Source of the DNA: Nageia nagi
Lineage: Eukaryota > Pinophyta
Length of the DNA: 64,000 nucleotides
Direction of reading: 5' to 3'
Assembly: GCA_050084985.1 (NCBI GenBank)
Contig: JBITNC010000001.1
Span: 99,510,001-99,574,000, forward strand
Under the pieces are notes generated by a model, which worked only from the letters and a program-made list of their open reading frames with translations, was not told the DNA's origin and did not search any database. Below are positions 35,309-45,309 of this stretch, in pieces. The position numbers and the translations under genes were made by a program. The stretch's first letter is position 1; every line of letters starts with the position of its first letter.

Positions 35309-36966
35309 CTATGGTTGCTTCACTAGTCCAGAAGGATCAATGTTTCCAATGGGATTTGGCCCGGATGGAACGGGGTGTAGCTTTTGTTCATATGCTCCTC
35401 CGCATCTCATATTTTGTGGGCAAAGGACTTCATGCTCTTCGCTAGCATTCATTTTTCTTACCTTCTCAGATGCCAACTTCTGCCCAAAACCAGATAAGAG
35501 AAAAACGTGAGAGAAAAATTATTAAAGAGTTGTTGTAACGGCTAGAAAATCTTTCATGAATTTCCTTACCAGTTTGACTGACACTCAAACAGGTATAATG
35601 AATCTAATAGCGGGTTTTCAAAAGTCTGATATTTTACTAACTTGTACTATTGATAAGGATATTAAGGACACCATGTGAACCATGTTGCTTACAAATTTCA
35701 TATGTAGCAGTACTTCATATTCTTTATAAACCACTAATGACTTACTTTATCAATTACCCATAAATCGTACTGAGCAACAAAGTCTTCCAATGTTCCCTTG
35801 AGATTCTCCTTCAATGATACTCTTCACAGTATTTATTTAATTTAAATGAGTAGCACTTTTTCTTCCATTATCCTCCATAGTAAGGATGGTTGAACAAAAT
35901 ATTTTACCGTTTATAGCTAGCATTCATGTTTCTTTGGAACTTTCTTGGAAACCGCTTTGAATAGATGCTACTGAAACTATCATTCCTCCTGCTGGCCATG
36001 GACAAATTTAAGTTTTCATTTGAAATATAATGTTTATTCCTGATTTAATCTTCATATTCTATCAAGCTTATAACATTCTTGTATGCCTTAATTTTATTAT
36101 CACAACCGTTTTATTCATCTGGGAGAATAAGCAGTACTGCCCAGAGTCATCTCCAACACCATCTTTAAATCTTAGGTATGCAACTGCAATTCAATTGTGT
36201 TTGTTTATTTAAATATAATAAAATTTGTAATTGCTTGTAACTTCTTCATCTCTGTTATGGATTTGGTCAATCTTTAAATACTTTGAAAACAATTTAAGTT
36301 ATAGAGACAACTCTTTGCTTACGAATTACAAGACATATTCCTAATGATTATATAGTTTAACATAGTCTATTTATTCACCATGTTGGTCTCCATGAATGGA
36401 GACCTTCCTCACAATTACAGTTTGAGGACATATTGAACTTTGCTATAGTCATCACAAAACCTTAAAAAACAAAACAGTTTTAGACAATACCATTATCAAA
36501 CCTTAAAATATAAATCTACGCATAACAAAACCGTCACTCAGACAGGCCATATTGAGCCTTTAAATATAAATCCAAGCAAGCATTTCAGATAGGATAAACT
36601 ATGTAGTTTCCAATCTTCTAGTTGACACTATTATTCTGAAAAGAGACACTTAAGTTGAAAGCCAGCAAAAATTAAAAGAATAGTCTAGATCATTACCCGG
36701 TGCAGCATTCTGTAAGATTCAAGTTGCTTATGTCCTGTACATAGCAACTCTTTGGAACCCCACCCTGCACCATTAACTTAATCAAAATAATAATATCTGA
36801 AAGTTTATATATATGTTTTAATTACAGACATTGAAAATCAAATATAATTATGGAAACCTGAGTCTCTCATCCGGCAGCAGGCAATGGAGAGCATTATAAC
36901 AACCATAAGTAGCTGAAGTACAAGTGATATGCCAAACTTGGGCGAGTTTCTGGAAGTATCTTGCAT
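35309..36966 (-). CDS. CLE: CLE (CLV3/ESR-related) peptide hormone precursor, three exons, 115 aa
   Basis: Minus-strand exons 36966-36858, 36764-36697 and 35479-35309 join in frame to 348 nt (115 codons plus TAG). Exon 1 encodes a short N-region (MQDTSRNSPKFG), a hydrophobic signal-peptide core (ISLVLQLLMVVIMLSIA) and ACCRMRDS. Exon 2 encodes a variable segment (WGSKELLCTGHKQ, then SYRMLHR). Exon 3 encodes KLASEKVRKM, a variable region and the CLE motif HPVPSGPNPIGN near the C-terminus, with a 10-residue tail. The motif fits (R/H)xVPxGP(N/D)Pxx(N/H). CLE precursors are secreted and trimmed to 12-13-residue ligands for leucine-rich-repeat receptor kinases that control meristem and vascular cell fate. 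Introns are 93 bp (GT..GCAG) and 1,217 bp (GTAATG..GGGCAG, pyrimidine-rich before the acceptor). Most CLE genes lack introns, while CLV3 and CLE40 have two. The ATG is the first in frame after an upstream TAA. The ligand ends IGN rather than ISN as in TDIF, so the receptor is unassigned. Confidence 0.87.
35480..36696 (-). other. Intron 2 of the CLE gene
   Basis: Donor CGG|GTAATG at 36696, acceptor GGGCAG|AAG at 35480, with TTTTTCTCTCACGTTTTTCTC just upstream of the acceptor (possible branch point CTCAC). Two in-frame TAA codons 37-42 bases before the acceptor show that exon 3 cannot simply be extended upstream. No retroelement is recognised inside; an open frame at 36030-36212 on the plus strand is judged to be chance. 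Confidence 0.75.
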
Positions 36967-37140
36967 TATGCATATCTTGAACCAATCCCTCTTTCCTCCA
37001 AACCATTCCAATTATTAATGATATCTTCTCAAAAGTAAGCCATGGATACTTTTTCCAATCATATACTGATTTTTTACCCATTGGACCACGTTGAGGTTGC
37101 AAAGTCAACATTCAGGAGACAAAGTCACCTCATAATACAA
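36967..37140 (-). promoter_or_regulatory. Candidate proximal promoter and 5' UTR of the CLE gene
   Basis: On the coding strand, reading toward the ATG: TGTTGACTTT (W-box core TTGAC, 37101-37110), CAACGTGG (an ACGT core, near 37086-37093), TCCAAT (37080-37085) and a TATA-like GTATATGAT (near 37060). These short motifs are common by chance; their clustering next to the gene is suggestive only. Confidence 0.3.
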
Positions 37141-37723
37141 CTTCATGTACTAGAAAAAAAACGGCCATCACAATTCATGCTCATAGATAATGACATGTTC
37201 ATGAATGCATGTTGTTGATGGATATTGATTTTGATTAAAGATTGCGTTTAAAAATTGAATGGATTATTTGAATTTATTATTTTATATTAAGAGATTCAAG
37301 TATATTAATTATTTTATTGATTTTTTAATAAGATATTTGTATGAGGAATATTATATAAGAATAGTTTTAGTTAAAATGTTTTATATGGAGAATATCTTTG
37401 ATTAAGATGTCATTTAAGGTATCTTTTATTATCTTAATTTTAGATTATTTTTCATAAATTTGTACAATTAAAATTTTAAAAGATTTGAATTTGAATCTCT
37501 TAAATTCAAGATTTTAAAAGTTATTAACTTTCAATTCTTAGAAAAAAGAAAAAATCAAACCAAAATTTAAATTTCAAAGATTTTAAACTTTCGATAACCA
37601 CTATCTCTTCAGCTTCTTCAAAAAAAATAAAAACCATAATTTAAATTTCAATAAATTTAAAGATTTTATATGTAAAATAAAAATTTTGTCAAATAAAATT
37701 TCTTTTGTTTATTATTAAATTTC
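37141..37723. other. AT-rich intergenic DNA upstream of the CLE gene
   Basis: Very AT-rich, with no reading frame or recognisable repeat until the SINE target duplication at 37724. Confidence 0.4.
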
Positions 37724-37737
37724 AAAAACAAAAGCTT

Positions 37738-37900
37738 ATCCAGCAAGTGTAGGGGAGTTGGTGAGAGGGGTAGTTGAAATCTCTCGAGTTGTTCACGGGA
37801 GACCCCATGTTCAAATCTCACCCTCTCACTTGCAAGTGGATATGACTAATGTAATAAATGGCGGGTGTTAATTCCCTGCAAACCTTCATTCAAAAAAAAA
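37738..37900 (+). mobile_element. tRNA-type SINE with target-site duplication
   Basis: About 163 bp. An A-box-like AGTTGGTGAGAGGGG (37756-37770) and a B-box-like TGTTCAAATCTCACC (37809-37823) are spaced as in RNA polymerase III tRNA-derived promoters, and the element ends in an A-rich tail (37892-37905). Flanks are AAAAACAAAAGCTT (37724-37737) and AAAAACAAAAACTT (37901-37914), a 14-bp target duplication with one difference. No coding capacity; it would depend on LINE enzymes. Orientation is plus, opposite to the CLE gene about 0.8 kb away. Confidence 0.8.
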
Positions 37901-37932
37901 AAAAACAAAAACTTCAACTTCATCCTAAATAT

Positions 37933-38068
37933 AAAACTATTAAACTAGAAAAAAGTATTAAACTTTTACCTTAAATTCCACTACAACAATATACCTTTCA
38001 AAACTATTAAACTAGAAAAAAGTATTAAACTTTTACCTTAAATTCCACTACAACAATATACCTTTCAA
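37933..38068. repeat. Perfect 67-bp tandem duplication
   Basis: AAAACTATTAAACTAGAAAA ... CAATATACCTTTCAA occurs at 37933 and again at 38000 with no difference seen. The lack of divergence indicates a very recent duplication, or an assembly artefact. Confidence 0.9.
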
Positions 38069-39097
38069 ATTCATTTAATCTGTTGCAACATCCAAACAAT
38101 GCAAAATAGTTAAAATTCACTGCTAAGGCTAATTATACAACGTGTGATGGTTGAAATTTACTTCTGAAGGTTACTATTGAATATATTTAATCTGTTCCAA
38201 GTTCCAATATCCAGACAATGTGTGATTACTCAGGGCTATTATATTTCAATAGTTGGTGAGCTACCTATGAATGCTTTACTATGTCCATTTCAAGGATCTC
38301 CTTCTTGGAATAGCCACCTAGTCAAAGAAGTGTAGGCTTTCTTCAATGGAAGTCGGTCATGATTTGCACCGTCCATGAAGCCAGATTTGATTTGATAATG
38401 AAATATTCAGAACAATTTACAGGTCATTCACCGAATAGGTGATTGATTAGATGAGATAAAAAAAGGAATCTGAATACGGTGGTCCACTTGGATTTGCCCC
38501 CTTAAAGTGAGGACAAGTCTACAAGAAGGAGGCTGAGTAAAAGAATCTCAAACACAGCCTTGACCAATCTTATCGGTGTTTTACAATGAGGTTACTTTCG
38601 ACTTCTGAATGCATCTTGGAGTTTTATTTTTTATCCAAACAAATTTGTCGGTTTGTTGTGAATATTTGTAATGTCAGTCATTTTATTATTATTATCATTA
38701 TTTTTTTGGATCATACTAATATATATGAATTATTTAGGGTAGTAAATTAATTAAGTGCTAAATTGGATGCGGTGGATTTTCTTGTTTTCTTGTTTTATAG
38801 ATGTCTGGAATCAAGTTTGATTGAACATCATATAAATCTAAAAGAGTTCTCATAAAAAAATACTATGTAATTGTAAATCTAAATATTCATAAAATTAATA
38901 TAATAATTTGTAATTTTTAAAAGTGAATGATTTAATATATTTTAATTATTTTAGATATAAAAATAAAGCACACAATCATTTCTTTATGTGTCAATAGAAA
39001 ATGATGTATTATATATTTAAATCTATTTCTTCATACCATTAATTCATTATATTTAATCATAAAAATAAAATATTCAATCATTTTTTTATATGGTACA
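38069..39097. other. Low-repeat DNA, no gene recognised
   Basis: 38260-38650 is less AT-rich than its surroundings and has several CpGs (for example CACCGTCC, CACCGAATAGG, ATACGGTGG). I find no coding frame. It could be distal regulatory DNA of the CLE gene or a remnant of another gene; neither is shown. From 38700 the sequence becomes very AT-rich. Confidence 0.35.
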
Positions 39098-39265
39098 ACA
39101 AAATAAATGTATATAAAGGATCTTTAAATCTATCAATAGATGTATATTTTTGTTGTACATTATATTTTGACAATCTTGGCTACATTGTGGGGTCTTACTA
39201 TGTACTAGAAGGATATCATGCATCTATTGATAGATTTAAAGGTCTTCTATATACATTCATTTTGT
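39098..39265. repeat. Foldback: 47-bp inverted repeat with a spacer of about 74 bp
   Basis: ACAAAATAAATGTATATAAA plus GGATCTTTAAATCTATCAAT plus AGATGTA (39098-39144) pairs with 39219-39265, which reads GACAAAATGAATGTATATAG... on the minus strand, with about four mismatches. A second, overlapping inverted repeat pairs TGGTACAACAAAA (39091) with TTTTTGTTGTACA (39147-39159). It could be a MITE-like foldback or a small-RNA precursor. Confidence 0.75.
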
Positions 39266-39269
39266 CTAA

Positions 39270-40595
39270 AGGATGTTAGGTAAAGTTGTATGATGATAAT
39301 TACAAAAAGAGAGTTAGACCTTCTAGATATATACCTCAATCATCATAATTGTGTTCCTATAATAACACCTATAAGTTTATTTATTTCTTATGTCATATAT
39401 ATATATATATATAGTTTATGTTTATAATTAATTCACTATATGAATATTCTAATATTTATTATCTTTCTATATTTTATTCTTATACTCATTATTAATTTAT
39501 CTAATAATAATTATGGACTAAATTAACTTAGCATTTATATTAGAATTAATTTTAGTCATACATTTGGATGAACTTGACTTCTTTTATACTTTAGTTTTTA
39601 GATTGGACCTAAATTTTTATATGTTCTCTAAATATTTTATATCCAAAATTCTAGGTTAAAAATGTATATATCATCCATTGTTCAAATCGTCTATTTGTGT
39701 ATTTACATTCATATATCAAATAAAACTACTAAATCTCTTATATTTAGTTCAAAAATCACAACAAAAAATCATACACATAATGCAAGTTCATGCACTAAAG
39801 GAAATAAAAATAGTTTCTAATCTTATTTTCATAAGATTCAAAATGATGATTAATTAGAGTTTTACATTAGGAAAACTCTCTTCTCATCCCTTTTAAGGGA
39901 ACAATGTACATTTATTAGACTTAACTCACCAATAAACCCTAGTCCCTAACTTGTTATCAATACATACAAGAGATTTGTTAAGAGATGAATATTTTGCTAA
40001 ATATGTTTTCAATAAGATTGAACCTCATTATTCAATCATACTCATTTCATATATTGTAATCACTAATACTACTCTCTTATTTATCATTCATTATTATCAA
40101 CATTAATGATATTAGCTAACTCTTTTGTTTTCATACCCTAAACCTTCTTTTGTACCTCCTTTTATCCTATCCCTAGTTTACCATCCTTGTATGTTCCCTT
40201 TTACTAATACTTTCATTCTAGGTCATCTATTCCTAGATTTTTTCTCCATTAATCTTTCTTCTTTACTTATCCTTTTCTCATCTTCTACATCCTTCATATT
40301 GCCTACCCCTTTTATATGAATTTTCTATTCTATATATTCCTATATCTCATATATTATCATATCCTCAAGCTTACTACTTATTTTCTCTCATCTTATTATT
40401 TTTACCTTCATTAAGAGCAACTTTGCATACCTTTCCTCAACTTTGGAAAGCTTTTATATTGATATAAATAACATAATTGTCACTATCCATGTACCTAAAG
40501 AATAATGAGAGGATGATTAATAGTTATTTTATTTCAAAATTTGAGTGAAATAACTTTATATATTATTTTGTTTAGATTTAGATGTTTAATCTTCA
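39270..40595. other. AT-rich DNA with an (AT) microsatellite
   Basis: An uninterrupted AT dinucleotide run lies at 39395-39412. The remainder is pyrimidine-rich on the plus strand near 40100-40420 (ACCTCCTTTTATCC and similar). The open frame at 40125-40319 follows from that composition and is not regarded as a gene. Confidence 0.4.
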
Positions 40596-40599
40596 AGCA

Positions 40600-41440
40600 A
40601 TTTATGGCATATTTGGATTGGACATCTAAATTATAGAAAATTGCAAACAACAAAAAGAGAAATTTATGTTATTTGATTAACAAACATATCTACCAAACAA
40701 TGATTATATGAAAACTATCTTCAAGATTAAAAAAAAAAAGAAGAAGAATAAATGGAACTTTGAAAAGAATAAGGCTTCTATAAAATCAATACTAATTTAG
40801 TTGATCCATTTAGATTTAATGGCCTCTTTCCGAGTTCAATCTCTTGGAAGAGAAAACTATATACTCTTACTTTAATTGATGATTTCTCAAGAATGAATTT
40901 TCTTTATTTATTAAAGAATAAATCTAATTATTTAAAGAATTTGAAGTCTTCCAAAATATTAATTGAGAATGAAAATAATTGGAGAATAAAATCATTAAAA
41001 TTATACAATGGTGGAGAGCATGTAAGAAATAAATTCCATGAGTTTTATTTAGAATATGGAATCAAGATGTAGTTCTATTTTCCATATACTTCTCAATAAT
41101 TTACTGGTGTTTATGAGAAAAAGAATGGAATAATAACAAGGATATCCATATGTATGCTTGAAGAGCTACCAAATTTTTTTATGAGCAAGGTGGTATATAT
41201 AGTAATATACATTTTTAATAGATGTCCAATGAAAGTAATAAAAGGGATATCTCCAATAGAATCCTAAAGTGGTAAGAAGATAAACATCTCTCACTTTTTC
41301 TTTTATTACTTCCAAAAAGAGAAAGATGCTTGATAATATATCAAAATAATGTGTGTTTGATGGATATGATTATTGACCAATGGAATCAATTAGTTGGGTT
41401 CTTATCTACAACCAAGAGTTAATGAATAGACAAAAAGGAA
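40600..41440 (+). pseudogene. Ty1/copia GAG-pre-integrase and integrase fragment
   Basis: Reading the plus strand: WHIWIGHLNYRKLQ (about 40606-40645, the GAG-pre-integrase H..H block), then HLDLMASF, YILLLIDDFSRMNFLYLLK (40857-40915, first catalytic Asp), LKLYNGGEHVRNKFHEFYLE (40996-41055) and FYFPYTSQQFTGVYEKKNGI (41073-41130, catalytic Glu region). NRCPMKVIKGISP.E..SGKK (about 41220-41275) follows. In the second block Tyr replaces the catalytic Asp of DNGGE. Several stops fall where Gln would fit. Gag, protease, RT and LTRs are absent. The fragment ends shortly before the LTR of element A at 41509, and I do not find its continuation after 50867. Confidence 0.85.
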
Positions 41441-41508
41441 AAATATAAATATAAAGAAATAGTAATTGCATCATAAAAGGGGGTTTTTATATTTATTAAT
41501 ATAATAAT

Positions 41509-42300
41509 TGTAAGCACCTCAAAATAACCCTCTTTCCCTTGATCATTTTGCATCTTGACACTTTTCCCCAATCACTCCATCATAGCCATTTTTGACCTTA
41601 TATGTTAGGCATCAAACTACTATACAAGTTGCTCTAACTGGTTGACTAGTTAGCTTGCTAACTGGCCAACCAGCCTACTAGTCTGATGTATGATATATAA
41701 AGTCAAATTTGAAATATATTTTCCCTCTCTTTCTCATTTTTGATTTGCTCCATGATAGTTACCAGCCTTTCACCCATGCATAATCGAAACCTTGAGCAAG
41801 ACCCCAAGCCATAACAACCTCTAATACTCCCTATGACATGTTTTGATCATCCTTATAGGTTTTGGAGAGCATTAGAAGCTATATTCAAGCCACTAGAGAA
41901 CTTTTATCCTTTGTGTATAGTATTTTTTGTATTTTTATGAGCATGTAGTATTTTGTTAAGCTAGAATCATAGTAGTTTATCTTATTTTTATCATTATCTT
42001 AGCATAGTATGAGCATATCATATTGTATTTTAAGAATTTCCTTACTTTATAATGCCCATTTGATTATGGAGTAAGGGGTCTACATTTCATAAAGGAGGTT
42101 TAACACCTCTCTTTGAGAACACTTTAGGGTCTTAAGGGACTGAAGTGTTGAGTCTTCCATTAAAATTTATTTGCTTGTAGTTTTAGATATCAAGAGCATC
42201 CCTCCATCATTTTATCATAATATAAACTCTAACACAAACATTAGTGGTGTAACCTTGATCCTTTCCTTGGGTAAAGGGTCACCACTTTGGGTTATCCACA
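41509..42300 (+). repeat. 5' LTR of element A
   Basis: TGTAAGCACCTCAAAATAAC to GGGTTATCCACA. It contains a near-palindrome CTGGTTGACTAGTTAGC / GCTAACTGGCCAACCAG at about 41637-41674, partly lost in the 3' LTR, and a short hairpin GAGGTTTAACACCTC (about 42105). Confidence 0.88.
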
Positions 42301-44690
42301 ATATGGTGATCACGGTGGGACCTCCCATGGTTCTATGATCCCAACTTAGAGGTGTTTTCTAAACCTTTCTCTTTTTGTTGGGTTTTCTTTTTTTTCCCTT
42401 TCTCTCACTTTTTTGACCATTTCTCATCACTAAAACATGTTGATTATTTCAAAGAATTGATCATATTAGAGCTAAGGATAATAGAATTTTAAAGGTTTGA
42501 AGTTCCCATTCCCAACCAATCATTAGTTGAATTCTTGAAGACTAATTTGCATATTTTGTTGGCCTTAAGTAGATCGATTAGATCATCAATTGGTTCTCAA
42601 CCCACCAATTGGTCTAGTAATGGTAATTCAAAATTTTAAATTGCACACCATCAGTTAGTCAATCTTCAATAGACTGGTCCATTGTTAGTCAGGCCTAAGG
42701 GTGCTAGTTGGCTTTGTTTCTAGGGTTTAAGTCTATTGGCTAGGATTTAGATCATTTTCTATCATTTTATCAGTAGTATTAGCCTTGTAATTAAGTGGAA
42801 ACAATCCACTACCAGCATTTTTGACACCTAATTTGTAAACATATTATTTTATTTCTATATTTTATATTTATTTTTTAAAATTCTTTAGGTACCATTATGA
42901 TTGGTTGGCTGGATATTTGATTGATCCATCAGTTGTTATTGGTAACTAATATACAATGTATTGATTAGGATTAGATCATGTAAATATATATTATACGTAT
43001 TTGGAGTGTGGAGTGAGAGCCCCTAGGCCTATATCTCACTTTTATCATGTTATAGATCAGGTCTTTTTATTATTTACCTCTAAAAACTGCTTATATACTT
43101 ATTTTTCTCTTTTTGCATTAGTGAAAGTGAAAATTTTCATCCTTAGGTGGGAGTGCCTTGTCATATCTTGTGAAGGGTATAGTTTTGTAGCTTTGCATCC
43201 ATTTAGTTGCATATCATTTTTCAATTAACCTTGCTTTTTAATTAAATGAGCCTAGGATTGAGCTAGGCATGTGGATATCACTACCATGGTGTCACCCACA
43301 CTTGGAGGTCATTACTCAAGTGGGGTGCTTAAGTTGTGCCCTTAAACATTTCATCCCCCTGAGATCAAACCTCCACCCTTAAACATTTGAATAAATCAAT
43401 CTTTAGGCAAACTAATCAAGAGATTAATTTACCATGAAATCAATCATCATTAGTCAAGATAATAGCCAAATTGAATAAGTAATTAGATCAACATAATGAC
43501 CATTTTTATCTTAATCATAATCTACTCATAATCATATAGGAACTGTTGTCTTTTCATATAAGATGTTTGTACATTAGCTTTATATCCACCAAAATAAAAT
43601 CAAAATCAAAATCAAAACTTTTAGGATTGGTATTTAGAATTGAAGTAAATAGATGTGAATTAAGATAAAACCCTTGGATTATTATAGGGTGATATTTTTG
43701 AATTAGATAAAAAATTGCATCATGATGATATATTAATAGATATAAAAAATGAAAGGTAAAGAGAACCTTGGTAAATTCTTATTGTCAAAGATGAGAACAT
43801 ATTTACCTATTTTATTTCCACTTCTATTCCATTTATTATCAAAGATTTTTTGTGCAAGAATAAGTAATGCAAGATGATATGGAGAGTCATATTTTTCAAA
43901 AATAATTTTAAAAATTTGGTTTATTTAGTATGGAATTTGAGAAATTGATACTAATATATTTTGATCTTGATAACTTAATTAAGGATGCCATCTTTTGGAA
44001 TGAGAATCTTGAAGAAACAAGATTATTGCATAATACTATGTTCATTTTAGGATTAATTCTACAAGACACTACAACATACCAACATGATAAAGGGAATATT
44101 AATCTTTATAAAACAATATGTTACATAAATCAAAAGGAAGTATTTCCTAATAAATTGGTAAAAGAACAAAGAAAAAGATGATAAAATAGTCAGGTTTTGA
44201 ATAATGATATCATTTTGTTAACATGATAATGTGTTCAAAAGACTTTGTTTAATGAATTACAACACAATTCAAATATAATCATTGTTGGTTGAATGAGTAC
44301 AAGTTATTAGTCTATTTTGTTGTAACTTGATCCAACACTAGATATCCTAAAGTGGTTAGGAACTTTCCTAACCTTGTAGTATATTGTATATTGTTAAAAT
44401 AGGTGTACTTATGTGTCAAATTTTATTTTCCTCTAAAGTAACCTAGAGATAACTATGGTTCTCAATGAATTCATTCCTATTTTAGTAATTATCCCAAATA
44501 GAGCCTATGCAATACCCCAATTTTACCTCTTTTTTTTAAATAAAGAGTGATTTGAGATCCCTATTGCTTAATTTTTCCCAAAAAGACTTTACTCATTGAT
44601 GCTTGATTTCAGCATTTTCATAATCCATTTGGTTAACCAAAATATCAAAAAAATTCACCAACCTAAAAGAGTAATTTTATTGGTTAAAGA
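42301..44690 (+). other. Leader region of element A
   Basis: Starts with the PBS-like sequence at 42304-42321. The stretch 42560-42940 holds loose repeats of TTAGTCAATCTTCAATAGAC-like and GGTTGGCTGG-like motifs (inverted and direct). An 83-residue open stretch at 43930-44181 (starting MEFEKLILIYFDLDNLIKDA) may be a coding remnant, since it opens with an ordinary amino-acid mix and no low complexity. I do not recognise it. Confidence 0.45.
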
Positions 44691-44990
44691 TTCTCATCAG
44701 GTAAGTTTTCATGTCATCAAGTAAGATTTAGTTCCATCGGGTAAAGACAAGTTCCATATGGTAAGGAAATGTTTTATCGAGTAAGCTCTAAGTTATTGAG
44801 TAAGCCTAAACTCTATTACATAAGCTTTATTGAGTAATATTTAGTTCCATTAGGTAAGGTTAAGTGTTGTTAGATAAGCAAAATTCTCATTAAGTAACTT
44901 TGGAGTCATCAAATACTACCTCGAGTAGAGTGTTTTGTTATCGAGTAGCATTATTTTCCATTAGGTAAACTTTAATTTAGTTAGATAATA
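44690..44990 (+). repeat. Degenerate 20-bp tandem array in element A
   Basis: About 15 units around TCCATCGAGTAAGTTTAAGT: for example TCATCAAGTAAGATTTAGT, TCCATCGGGTAAAGACAAGT, TTTATCGAGTAAGCTCTAAG, TCCATTAGGTAAGGTTAAGT and GTTATCGAGTAGCATTATTT. The GTAAG core recurs every 16-21 bases. It lies just upstream of the long reading frame. Confidence 0.78.
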
Positions 44991-45309
44991 AAATGAATCA
45001 TAAAGGAAAGATTTTATTGGCTATTCAAATGGTCATATTTTTGGATATACCCCTATCAAATCAACAAAAGCTTCTTCACATCATATAAGAATTCAAAGCA
45101 TCGAATAAGGTATGAGGTGATTAGATAAGAAGATATTGAAGGAATAAATGGTTGCAACCTAATCTTAGTTATTAATACAGCATTAAATATTTTTATCAAG
45201 TTACCATTTAGTTTTTTGACAAGAACATAGTTGTTATTTCACTATCTTTGTGTTGGCTATGACTTAGTGATTTTGACGATACTTTGCATTTTGTTTATAA
45301 AAAAAAAGA

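Noticed and set aside
36848-37111. 88-codon minus-strand open frame starting MLTLQPQRG, as a separate gene
   Set aside because: It overlaps CLE exon 1 in another frame. The alternative frame gives a textbook signal peptide and joins in phase to exons 2 and 3, whereas this frame resembles nothing and has no partner exon.
40125-40319. 64-codon Ser/Phe/Pro-rich frame
   Set aside because: It results from a pyrimidine-rich strand; no neighbouring motifs or start context.
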